Shown in pieces: positions 34,939-43,294 of a stretch of DNA of 64,000 nt. Below the pieces are notes generated by a model. The model ran no database searches. It worked only from the letters and a program-made list of their open reading frames with translations, and was not told where the DNA came from. This DNA is from CAYTSA01 sp964440345 (GTDB lineage: Bacteria; Desulfobacterota; Desulfovibrionia; Desulfovibrionales; Desulfovibrionaceae), in NCBI GenBank assembly GCA_964440345.1, contig CAYTSA010000005.1:32698-96697 (forward strand), given 5' to 3'. Position 1 is the first letter of the stretch; each line of letters opens with the position of its first letter. Both the position numbers and the translations under genes were made by a program.

Positions 34939-37269
34939 TTATTGTGCTTGTTTTTGCTGCAACAGTATCTGCAGCACGCCCTTGGGCATGCCCCAATACA
35001 AGGGTACGCCTTCGCCCCACTGTATGTAGACCGAGCGCTGGTTCACCTCGCTTATGTCCGGGCTGTCCAGAACTGCGTTGACAGCCTTCTGGGCGCAGTC
35101 GTGCGTCAGAATGCGGACCCGACCCAGGTAGCCGTCTGCGTATTTCTTGTACCGGTTCAGAATCACGTTCTCGTCGCCCCACACGGACCGCAACGGCGTG
35201 ACCACGTTGGCCTTGAACTCCGAGTAATTGCCGTCGTCGGTCGTGGCAATGAGCCATATCTCGTCTTCATATTGCAGGCAGCAGTCGGTGTAGGGGTTCT
35301 CCACAGTCAGTCCCGGGGCGAAGTAGAACTGTTCTTCTTCTACGTAATAGTCTAGCACCTCGGCGGTAAAAGGCGATTGCGACTCGCTCATTGCCCAGCT
35401 GCAGTCATACACCCGGAACGACGGCTGATCAGCCCAGGGGGAGATGTAATGTATTTTATTATAATCTTTGATATATAGAATAGTGGTGTCGCCGTAGGCG
35501 TCCCTGGTCTCCTCCACCACGTAGCCAGTGGGCTGCAGGGAGCACATCTCGGTCACCGCATTCCAGATGTCCAAGTTAGAGCCGTTCGACGCCTCCAGAA
35601 TTCTCCCTACATGGGCCTGTGAAGCAGTCACAAAGGGATGCACGTAGTTCATGAGCGCAGGAGTGACCGTGCCAGTGACGGCGCTGCCGGTCACCTCGGC
35701 GGCCTGGCCCTGCACCGTGGCCGCGATGTCCGCCGTGGTGATGGACGCCCCATACTCGACTGTGGCGCATTCTGCAGCGCGTGCGTGCGCAGAGCCGGCC
35801 GCCGGCGCCTGCGTGTACTCGGTGACATACGCGTACTTGTACTTCAAAGCGTAGCAGCGGCTTTCCTGGGGCTGCAGCGTCTCCGTCAGGCTGAACGAAG
35901 CTTTGCCGCCGGACAGCTGCGTCTGGCCAAGCAGAGATTCACCGGCTCCGTCGCAGGCGGCGTCCTGATACAGCAGGGCTGCGCCTATGTGGTCTTGCCT
36001 TTCGCTGTCCCCCTCAAAGCTGAAGGTCATGGCGGTAATTTCCGCGTTGCCGCTCTCCTGCCCGCCGGTGAGCTTGATATGAGCCGCGGTAAAGGCTTCG
36101 CCCTGGGGCTTGACCTCTTCCTGGGCGGGATTGAGCGCGCCGACGGACAAAGCCACGGAGCCGGAGCCGACCTGGCAGGCCTCTCCATCCACGTCCACAA
36201 TGAGATTCGCCCCTTCGCCCAGGCTGATGGTCCCGTAACGCAGCTTGGTCCCGGCGTCCACGGTGAAGGAACAGCCGTCAGCCACCACCAGCTCGTTGAC
36301 GTAGAGCACGCCGGACTGCAGCTTGCAGTACACGTTGGGGTGCGTGCTGTCGCCCACCACGATCTTGCCAACGCCGTTGTTTGCGGCCATGCCGTCCAGG
36401 GTGCAGCCGTTATCCGCCGCAGCCGAGGCGTTGATGCGTCCGAAGTAGAAGTCGTCGGCCCCGCCTTCATCAGTGCGGACTACGAAAGTGGTGTTCATCA
36501 GGCCCGGGCCGTCCACCAGCCGGTCCAGGTTGAGGTACTCAAACTCCACGGTCGTGCCAGAGGGAGCGTCGTAGGTCAGGGGGTTCTGGACGCCGAAATT
36601 ATCCTCCTCCTCGAACTCCACGTACTGCGCCCGCACCAGCGGCGTTCCGGAAATGGTAAAGGTCCCGGACTGCAGCTCAACGCGCGTAGGGATCAATGAC
36701 GCGCTGCTTGAGACAGTTGCAGCTGCGCCTTCTCCCGCCATGCGCAGACAAGTGGAAAACTCGCCGCCGCTCACGGCCAATGATCCGCCAGCCTGAACGT
36801 ACATTTTATCATATTTACTGAAAAAGTAGGTAAAAGTCCCGCCTGTCTGGGCAACCTGGCCGGTGATGTACCCGTATTTCATTTTCAGGGTTCCATCGTT
36901 CAGGGTGAGTGAATCATGTATGAACAGGGTGTCGCTGACAGTCAGTTCGCCGCCCTCCACAGTCAACCCGCCGTCAGTCTGCTGGATGCGGAAGACTGTA
37001 GCCTCGCCGGAATACATGGTCGACTGGCCGCCGCAGGCATAGATGGTGTCCCAGTCTGTGTTGGTCCCTATGCTGTGCCCGCAGGTTTCCGGATTCTGCT
37101 CGCAGCCCTGGTCGGTGCAAAAATTGGCGCCCAGCAGGTCGCCGCTTGCGGCGCCGTTCCAATAGTACTTGGGGTTAAGGGCAAAAGCCGCGTTGGCGGC
37201 AAGCAGCACCACTGCCACAGTCATAACGGCGCAGGCAGTGCGCCGTAACATCATTTCCACCGTTCCCAT
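34939..37269 (-). CDS. Large secreted protein of unknown function, beta-repeat rich
   Basis: This 776-residue protein has a signal peptide at residues 1-30 (AVMTVAVVLLAANAAFA). The N-terminal part has many short repeats of the type GGxLTVxGG/DGTLKM (about residues 80-330), suggesting a beta-solenoid. The middle part (about 360-520) resembles secreted beta-sandwich modules with GKASFSLTETLQPQESRCYAL. The C-terminal 220 residues have aromatic and cysteine-containing motifs (DCCLQYEDEIWLIATTDDG) with no recognised family. There is no autotransporter barrel or sorting signal. The ATG at 37269, with AGGAG upstream, is preferred to a more distal ATG at 37311. I do not know its function. Confidence 0.72.
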   Translation of the reverse strand: MGTVEMMLRRTACAVMTVAVVLLAANAAFALNPKYYWNGAASGDLLGANFCTDQGCEQNPETCGHSIGTNTDWDTIYACGGQSTMYSGEATVFRIQQTDGGLTVEGGELTVSDTLFIHDSLTLNDGTLKMKYGYITGQVAQTGGTFTYFFSKYDKMYVQAGGSLAVSGGEFSTCLRMAGEGAAATVSSSASLIPTRVELQSGTFTISGTPLVRAQYVEFEEEDNFGVQNPLTYDAPSGTTVEFEYLNLDRLVDGPGLMNTTFVVRTDEGGADDFYFGRINASAAADNGCTLDGMAANNGVGKIVVGDSTHPNVYCKLQSGVLYVNELVVADGCSFTVDAGTKLRYGTISLGEGANLIVDVDGEACQVGSGSVALSVGALNPAQEEVKPQGEAFTAAHIKLTGGQESGNAEITAMTFSFEGDSERQDHIGAALLYQDAACDGAGESLLGQTQLSGGKASFSLTETLQPQESRCYALKYKYAYVTEYTQAPAAGSAHARAAECATVEYGASITTADIAATVQGQAAEVTGSAVTGTVTPALMNYVHPFVTASQAHVGRILEASNGSNLDIWNAVTEMCSLQPTGYVVEETRDAYGDTTILYIKDYNKIHYISPWADQPSFRVYDCSWAMSESQSPFTAEVLDYYVEEEQFYFAPGLTVENPYTDCCLQYEDEIWLIATTDDGNYSEFKANVVTPLRSVWGDENVILNRYKKYADGYLGRVRILTHDCAQKAVNAVLDSPDISEVNQRSVYIQWGEGVPLYWGMPKGVLQILLQQKQAQ

Positions 37270-37900
37270 GGTCCCCTCTCCTGTTGGTTGTTTGGTATTC
37301 TGGACCAGCAAACCTCGATCAATCCATCATCAACATGTTGAACGAAATAGAAGGCGAGCTGCATGGGCCGACGTTGGCCAATTCACAAGCCTCTTGTTCG
37401 ACGCTGTTGCAGCACTGCTCCCGGGTTGTTAAATCCTGTCAAAAAACGTCGATTCCTCTTCGATATGTGTCAACAGACTGCTGTTTATCGCAAAGCAGAC
37501 AACACGGCGTGTACCGACCATCTTGCAATGAACCTACCTTCCTGCAGCTGACAACAACAGTGGCAGGTCACAGCCCACGGCTTGGAAGGAGTACAAGCCG
37601 CCATGAAAAATAACGCAGCCAGCATGAAATAATGGGATGCTTTCATTACTCCTCCAAAGGGTTATGTATTTATAAAGGCAATGCCACTATATACCAAACT
37701 CCCCAAGGTTCCAACATTTCTCTTTGCAATAAATTATATATAATACTAGCTGTTACTATCAAAACCCCAGTAATAATGCAGCAGTCCTGTAGTAAGCGGC
37801 TCCAATTCTTTGACCGCCCCCTTGACACAAAAATGATTGCGTGAGAATTCGGCCTATCCATCTTTCTTTCGTCCAAACAATTTTACAGGAGTGAACACTT
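37270..37900. other. AT-rich gap between two divergent secreted-protein genes
   Basis: This 631-base stretch is lower in GC than the surroundings, especially at 37620-37780. A nine-codon frame at 37603-37632 (starting MKNNAAS) lies behind GGAAGGAG and could be a leader peptide, but nothing downstream supports attenuation. TTGACA at 37822-37827 could be the -35 box of the lipoprotein gene; the -10 element (near 37843-37848) is weak. I see no other gene. Confidence 0.45.
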
Positions 37901-39547
37901 ATGGGCATTCGTGCATGGAATGTGGCCTTTTGTGTGTTTACTGTGGCTTTTCTACTTTTGGGCGGTTGTAACTCTTCAGACCGTGATTCATCTAAAAACA
38001 AGGTTCCGGATGCTGTCGAGGAGAGAGCAAAACTTTTTTCCTCTATTCTTACTGAACAAGGCTTTGAAGTCGAACGCGGCTATTTCAAACTGTATACGAA
38101 GGATGACTGCGTTTATTCGTACCCGGTCATGAAATCATGCTACGGCAACAATCCCGCAGCCCCGTACATTATTCCTGTAGCGCCATACTGGGAGGATGAG
38201 TGGGTTGACCCCGCAACCGAATCCGCATTTGGCCCCACCGGGGACGGCTACAGCGCCACCTACCGCCTTGACCACTCCGAGGCTCTCGTCATTTTTGGCG
38301 TGCTGCCTCCAGAAGCGGCCTATTTCGGGATGCAGACCTATCTTTTCTCCCGCGAAGGGAGCTTTGACACAACCAGCGGTCCTTATAAGTACTTTGAAGC
38401 GGTTGATCCGGTGATGCTGGAGACTTTTTTCGCAACCATACCCGAGAACCCCAAGCGCATTCAGCTTTTTGCCAGCCTGAGCAACAGCGTCAACAACGTC
38501 TTCATCGAAAGACAATCCGGCATCGCCTTTGACCAGACGCGCTACTTCATAATCACCCCGGACCAGAACTTGGAGAGGGCGGTCACGGAAGCGCTGAACA
38601 GGGCGGCTGTTCAAAGCGCTGATATCTTTACCGAGCCAATTCCCCCTTCGGTCAAAACCGGGCTTGACGAGCAGGCCGACGACTTCCTTACCGTCATGCG
38701 GTACTCCATGCCTGCAGACGCGGGCGAACCCGGCACGCCTTCAGACATATGGAGAAACGACATCCCGCTCGTCGTCCTCCGGGTTCGGGACGCCAGCCAG
38801 GCGCAGCCTCCTGTTCCCTATGGGCCCTTTGTCGTGGAAAACAGAACAGCTCTGGACGAACGCGGACTGGGCGCCGACCTGGACATGCTTACCCTCGCGG
38901 TGAGTCAGAAGTGGGAGCAGCCTTGCGAACAGGGCGATTGTGCAGACCGCAGAGTGAACTTCATCGACATGCAGGAACCTCCCATGCAGCTGTTTGGACC
39001 TCGCTGCATGGAAATCGGCATGAACTGCCTCGGAGACACCCAGGACACCACCTATCAGATGAGTTTCAACCTGCCCCTGGACAACGACGAGGTCTACGCA
39101 GCCATAGGCACGCTGGGCACAGCCACCGGGAACGCCAAATACGTCGGCTTGTCAGTCAACTACACCCTGTACAAAAAAGGAGTCGAGAACATCAACGGCG
39201 AAGTCCTGAATGGAACAGCCATTGATTACGCAGGAGAAGTGGACAACTCGGAAAAGTTATACGTGTATTACCTCACTCGGGACTGCTCGGGGCTGGAGCC
39301 CCTTACCGGGGGCAACTGCCTGTCAATCACCGAAGAGATGATCCCCCCTTGCTCCCCAGAGTCCAGCGAACCTTGCGGGTACGCCAAAATCGTGCAACGC
39401 GACTACATCCACCCGGGAACCCAACGCGGGCCAGACTCCAAGCAAGTCCTTCTTCCTCGGTTGCTCAAGCTCCAAAGGCCTGACAACGAGCAACCTTACC
39501 GGGCTGTTCGATGGTCGCCTGCGCAGACAACAGCACACGCAGGATGA
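37901..39547 (+). CDS. Predicted lipoprotein of unknown function, 548 residues
   Basis: The protein has a lipoprotein signal: a hydrophobic segment at about residues 8-22 and the lipobox LLGGC, with the cysteine at residue 23. The mature part contains repeated paired cysteines (DDCVYSYPVMKSC, EQGDCADRR, CMEIGMNCLG), consistent with an oxidising compartment, and phrases such as YIIPVAPYWED and GTQRGPDSKQ. I do not recognise a family. The last 35 residues change in composition (LLPRLLKLQRPDNEQPYRAV), which may mark a late frameshift. ACAGGAG stands before the ATG. It diverges from the other large secreted protein across AT-rich DNA. Confidence 0.72.
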   Translation: MGIRAWNVAFCVFTVAFLLLGGCNSSDRDSSKNKVPDAVEERAKLFSSILTEQGFEVERGYFKLYTKDDCVYSYPVMKSCYGNNPAAPYIIPVAPYWEDEWVDPATESAFGPTGDGYSATYRLDHSEALVIFGVLPPEAAYFGMQTYLFSREGSFDTTSGPYKYFEAVDPVMLETFFATIPENPKRIQLFASLSNSVNNVFIERQSGIAFDQTRYFIITPDQNLERAVTEALNRAAVQSADIFTEPIPPSVKTGLDEQADDFLTVMRYSMPADAGEPGTPSDIWRNDIPLVVLRVRDASQAQPPVPYGPFVVENRTALDERGLGADLDMLTLAVSQKWEQPCEQGDCADRRVNFIDMQEPPMQLFGPRCMEIGMNCLGDTQDTTYQMSFNLPLDNDEVYAAIGTLGTATGNAKYVGLSVNYTLYKKGVENINGEVLNGTAIDYAGEVDNSEKLYVYYLTRDCSGLEPLTGGNCLSITEEMIPPCSPESSEPCGYAKIVQRDYIHPGTQRGPDSKQVLLPRLLKLQRPDNEQPYRAVRWSPAQTTAHAG

Positions 39548-39590
39548 TGGAGTAACGTTAGCGGAAGACTTTTTTGATTATGGCTGCGGA

Positions 39591-39627
39591 GATGCAGGAG
39601 GGGCGGCCAAGCCGCCGCCCCTGCATC
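39591..39627. terminator. Stem-loop between the lipoprotein gene and pgk
   Basis: GATGCA and GGGGCGGC on the left (with a three-base bulge between them) pair with GCCGCCCC and TGCATC on the right. The loop is CAAGCC. No T-tract follows on either strand, so it may act as a bidirectional stop or RNA-protecting hairpin for the convergent genes. Confidence 0.55.
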
Positions 39628-39641
39628 TGATAAAAAAAGGT

Positions 39642-40820
39642 CTATCCCTTGGCCCTCTCTTCCAGGATAGCTACGGCAGGCAGTTCTTTGCCTTCCAGAA
39701 ACTCCAGGAATGAGCCGCCGCCCGTGGAGATGTAGGAAATCTGATCGGCAAAGCCGAACTGCTCCACGGCCGAAACCGTGTCGCCGCCGCCGGCCAGGGA
39801 AAAGGCGCTGGAGTTGGCGATGGCGTTGCCCACCACCTTGGTGCCGCCGGCGAACTGGTCGTATTCGAACACGCCCACCGGTCCGTTCCAGACAATGGTT
39901 CCGGCCTTTTCCATCATGTCGGCGTAGCGCTTGGCGGTTTCCGGGCCTATGTCCAGAATCATGTCGTCATCAGCCACCTCGTCCACCTTTTTGATGGTTG
40001 CTTTGGCGGATTCGGAGACCTCTGTCCCAACCATCACGTCCGTGGGCACGGGAATTTCCGCGCCGGCGTCCTTGGCCGCCTGCATGAGCTTTTTGGTTTC
40101 ATCGATGAGATCCGGCTCATACAAAGACTTGCCCACGGAATAGCCCGAGGCGGCGATGAAGTTGTTGGCTATGCCGCCGCCCACGATGAGCTGGTCCACC
40201 CTCTGCAGCAGGTTGGAAAGCACAGTGAGCTTGGTGGAGACCTTGGAGCCGCCCACGATGGCCGCCATGGGCCGGGCAGGCTCTTTCAGGGCCTTGCCCA
40301 GGGCGTCCAGCTCTGCAGCCATCAGCTCGCCGGCGCAGGCAACCGGGGCGTATTTGGCCACAGCGTGGGTGGAAGAATGGGCCCGGTGCGCCGTGCCAAA
40401 GGCGTCGTTGACGTACACGTCGCACATGGCGGCCATTTTTTTTCCCAGGTCCTCGTCATTTTTCTTCTCGCCTTCCAGAAAGCGGACGTTCTCCAGCAGG
40501 GTTATCTCACCTTCCTTGGGCTCCAGGCCGTCTATCCAGTCCTTGACCAGATTGACGGGCTTGCCCAGCAGCTCGGCCAGCCGTTCGCCGACAGGCTTAA
40601 GGGAAAATTTCTCGTCGTACTCGCCGGCTGACGGCCGGCCAAAGTGAGCCATAACCATGACCTTGGCCCCGGCGGCAAGCGCTTTGTTCAGCGTAGGCAG
40701 GCTGGCCGCCAGCCGTTTGTCGTTGGTTACCTTGCCGTCCTTGACCGGGGCGTTGAGGTCCTGACGAATAAGGACCCGCTTTCCGGACAGGTCTACGTCT
40801 GCGAGCGTGCGTATGGGCAT
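39642..40820 (-). CDS. pgk: Phosphoglycerate kinase
   Basis: This 392-residue protein is a complete phosphoglycerate kinase: [21 protein letters not shown] at the N-terminus, [18 protein letters not shown] near residue 57, and [13 protein letters not shown] near 345 in the nucleotide-binding half. It interconverts 1,3-bisphosphoglycerate and ADP with 3-phosphoglycerate and ATP. GGAGG lies at the correct distance before the ATG. It stands alone, with no gap gene beside it, and the phosphoglycerate mutase is at 55.6 kb. Confidence 0.97.
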   Translation of the reverse strand: MPIRTLADVDLSGKRVLIRQDLNAPVKDGKVTNDKRLAASLPTLNKALAAGAKVMVMAHFGRPSAGEYDEKFSLKPVGERLAELLGKPVNLVKDWIDGLEPKEGEITLLENVRFLEGEKKNDEDLGKKMAAMCDVYVNDAFGTAHRAHSSTHAVAKYAPVACAGELMAAELDALGKALKEPARPMAAIVGGSKVSTKLTVLSNLLQRVDQLIVGGGIANNFIAASGYSVGKSLYEPDLIDETKKLMQAAKDAGAEIPVPTDVMVGTEVSESAKATIKKVDEVADDDMILDIGPETAKRYADMMEKAGTIVWNGPVGVFEYDQFAGGTKVVGNAIANSSAFSLAGGGDTVSAVEQFGFADQISYISTGGGSFLEFLEGKELPAVAILEERAKG

Positions 40821-41002
40821 GAATCAACCTCCTGTTCTGGCGTGTGCAGTGGCGTTTATTCGGAATACCGACTTCTACGCCGCAATAGTACCACGTCTGC
40901 CGCGCGTGTCCAGTACGAACAGCCGCCAGACTCCACCGCCTGGCCGCGCTGGCCAGGAAGGCGTTGGCTCTGGGGGAGAGAGCGCAAAAGCGCTGCAGCG
41001 AG

Positions 41003-42178
41003 CTATTCGTCCGTGCTGATATCGTGGTACAATTCGTCAGCAGCCATAAGGATGTCCACCGGCGGGTCGTATTCTATGATTTCGGCTGTCTTCAGGTTGA
41101 AGGCTATTTTTGGGGGTTCTTCGGAGACCTGGTTCAGCTTGCGCGGCGTTGCCCCATTGAAGATGCGGGCCATTGTCTCGGCTTCGAATATGCCGGCCTG
41201 GTCCAGACCAGCCTGGGCAATGGACATGAGGACCCCGCGTTTTACCTCTGTGGGGCCCAGCTGGGAGAACGTCGGCAGCTTGGCTTTGAGCAGCGGCGCC
41301 AGCACCTGGGGAAACCAGTCCCGGCTTATCATGCCGTTGTTTACGGTCATGTACACGGCGTCCGCTTTGTCGGCCAGCTGCTTATGGCAGGCTATGAGAT
41401 TGTCAGAGGCGGCGTCCAGATCGGACATGTCCAGCCTGGTCACGCAAGGTACTATCTGAAAACCCTGCTCGTCAGCCACTCTTTTGATGTCGTCCAGCGC
41501 CGCGTAACTGCGGCCGGCCTCGGTGTCTTCGTAGACCACGCCAAGCCGGTCAAATCCCACAATCATATGAAACAACCGTACCTGGCGGTAAAACCGCTCC
41601 ATATCCATGGATGCTTGCAGGTTGTCCTTGCCGGAGTCTGCAACGCTTTGAATAATGCCGGCTTCGACCGCGTTGCTGGCGGACATGACCAGCACCGGGG
41701 TCTTCAGGTCATACTGTACCAGGTTGCGGCCGGACCATGTGCCCATGGCGATGACCAGGTCCACGTCTTTCTGGGTTTTGATGCGCTCCACAAGCTCTGC
41801 CACGTTCTTTTCGTGCAGGTCTGTCTCCCAGTCTGCCGAATAGTATGCGTCCGGCAAGAAATTTATGTACCTGCTGCGGTACGGGTTGCTGAGCCACTCC
41901 CACAGATAGCCCGTGTCCTCGCGCCCTTCCAGCTCAGGCAACGGCGCCTCGTCTATCCAGCCCAGGCGGACGAGGCCGTGCGCCGTGGCCTGCAGGGTGC
42001 GCTGGTAGTTGAAAAAAGGACCGCCTTCGATATAGGCCACGCGCCACTTGGCGCCGTCCGCCTTAGTGCGGGGTATGACGGGAAAGTGGTCGTGCTCTGC
42101 AGCCATGGCGGCGCCACACAGCAGTACGCAGCCCACGGCCGCGCAAACGGCCATTCTGGCCAATCGTCGCAGCATCAT
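41003..42178 (-). CDS. Secreted ABC-type substrate-binding protein (PF04392-like)
   Basis: This 391-residue protein has a signal peptide (residues 1-26, LLCGAAMA) and a periplasmic-binding fold of the PF04392 type: WRVAYIEGGPFFNYQRTL, VDLVIAMGTWSGRNLVQYD, VLVMSASNAVEAG, MIVGFDRLGVVYED. Relatives bind small amino acids in some bacteria. No ABC permease or ATPase gene is near. It is translationally coupled (ATGA at 42178-42175) to a racemase-like gene and follows a membrane phosphatase, so it may be a sensor partner and not a transport component. That is inference. Confidence 0.82.
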   Translation of the reverse strand: MMLRRLARMAVCAAVGCVLLCGAAMAAEHDHFPVIPRTKADGAKWRVAYIEGGPFFNYQRTLQATAHGLVRLGWIDEAPLPELEGREDTGYLWEWLSNPYRSRYINFLPDAYYSADWETDLHEKNVAELVERIKTQKDVDLVIAMGTWSGRNLVQYDLKTPVLVMSASNAVEAGIIQSVADSGKDNLQASMDMERFYRQVRLFHMIVGFDRLGVVYEDTEAGRSYAALDDIKRVADEQGFQIVPCVTRLDMSDLDAASDNLIACHKQLADKADAVYMTVNNGMISRDWFPQVLAPLLKAKLPTFSQLGPTEVKRGVLMSIAQAGLDQAGIFEAETMARIFNGATPRKLNQVSEEPPKIAFNLKTAEIIEYDPPVDILMAADELYHDISTDE

Positions 42179-43284
42179 ACATCGCTCCCGCGCGCCTGCA
42201 TTCTGGCGTTTTCAGGCCAGGTTTTGACGTCCAGGTTCACAGAGTGGAACGCCCTGGCCAGGGCTTGGTAGTCCATGGCAAACGTCAGCGTATCCCCAGG
42301 CAACAACGGCGGACCCGCATGCGAGACGTCGAAAATGCTGTAGTCAGAATTGGCCCCGACAAAGACCACCCCCTCGCGGGTGCATCGCAGCCCTGCCGGG
42401 TCCGTGTCCACGACGCCGCAGTCCAGCACAGCCCGCATCCTCTCTCCCTCGCATGCGTTCTCTGGCCGGACAAAGGCGGCAGGCGCCGTATGGGTCACAG
42501 GCTGCACATGCTTGAGCCGCACTTCCAACACCTGGGCCTCCAGAAGCAACGCGTCCTTGTGTACGCCATGCAACAGCGCCGGCTGCGGTTCAGCCACCGG
42601 CATATTGCCGTTTAATAAGGCCGCCCCCAGCCGCAGCTCTGTAATCTGCGGGGGCAACTTCGCGTCCCCCAGCCACTCCAGAATATCTGATCCGCCGATG
42701 GAAACATGATCCAGCTTGCGGCCAATGACGCCTTCTGCGGCCTGGGCCAAGCCGGCCAAGAACTCCATATCCTCATTGCGCGGCAGCCGGCCGGCCAGGC
42801 AGCCGTAATGCGCTGCAAAGCCCCGCAACGAAAAATAGCCGTTCTCCAGCCCGGCGGCGTAGCGTATGGCGTCTATGGCTTCGTCCATAGTTACGCCCTC
42901 GCGCTGGTCGCCCAGGTCCATGCACAGGCATGCCTCGTGCCGGACCTGCAGCCGGGAAGCCGCGGCAGCCAGCGCGTCGAGAGTATGCGCCATGGAGTTG
43001 TAACTCATGCAGCAATGGCGAACCACAGCGTCCGCCTGGTCCACGCACGGCAAGCGCATCAGCACAGGCCGCACGCCGTAACATTCGTGAATCCGCCGCG
43101 CGTTCCGGACCCGGGATACGCCCACATTGTCCACCCCCTGCTGCAACAAAACGTCCACCAGACCAGGCGTACTGTTGCAGCCTTTGGCCACAGCCATCAA
43201 CCGCAGTCCCCTGTCGCGGCAAATCGCAGAGCAAATGTCTATATTGTGCCGCAGCTTTTCGGTGTCTATATACAATGTCGCCAT
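42175..43284 (-). CDS. Alanine-racemase-like PLP enzyme, N-terminal barrel type
   Basis: This 369-residue protein matches the alanine/ornithine racemase family: LMAVAKGCNS near residue 33 contains the PLP lysine, MRLPCVDQADAVV and SIGGSDILEWLG follow, and LRLGAALLNGNMP forms the phosphate-binding region. The enzyme would interconvert L- and D-forms of an amino acid or act as a related PLP enzyme. The start at 43284 leaves ten bases after the phosphatase stop, with GGAG only two bases from the ATG. Its location between a phosphatase and a substrate-binding protein gene is unusual for a cell-wall racemase. Confidence 0.8.
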   Translation of the reverse strand: MATLYIDTEKLRHNIDICSAICRDRGLRLMAVAKGCNSTPGLVDVLLQQGVDNVGVSRVRNARRIHECYGVRPVLMRLPCVDQADAVVRHCCMSYNSMAHTLDALAAAASRLQVRHEACLCMDLGDQREGVTMDEAIDAIRYAAGLENGYFSLRGFAAHYGCLAGRLPRNEDMEFLAGLAQAAEGVIGRKLDHVSIGGSDILEWLGDAKLPPQITELRLGAALLNGNMPVAEPQPALLHGVHKDALLLEAQVLEVRLKHVQPVTHTAPAAFVRPENACEGERMRAVLDCGVVDTDPAGLRCTREGVVFVGANSDYSIFDVSHAGPPLLPGDTLTFAMDYQALARAFHSVNLDVKTWPENARMQARGSDV

Positions 43285-43294
43285 TGCTCCGGGC

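Noticed and set aside
40939..40994. Two small inverted repeats between pgk and the binding-protein gene as a terminator
   Set aside because: CCTGGCC/GGCCAGG and AGCGC/GCGCT are short and lack a T-tract; chance is likely in GC-rich DNA.
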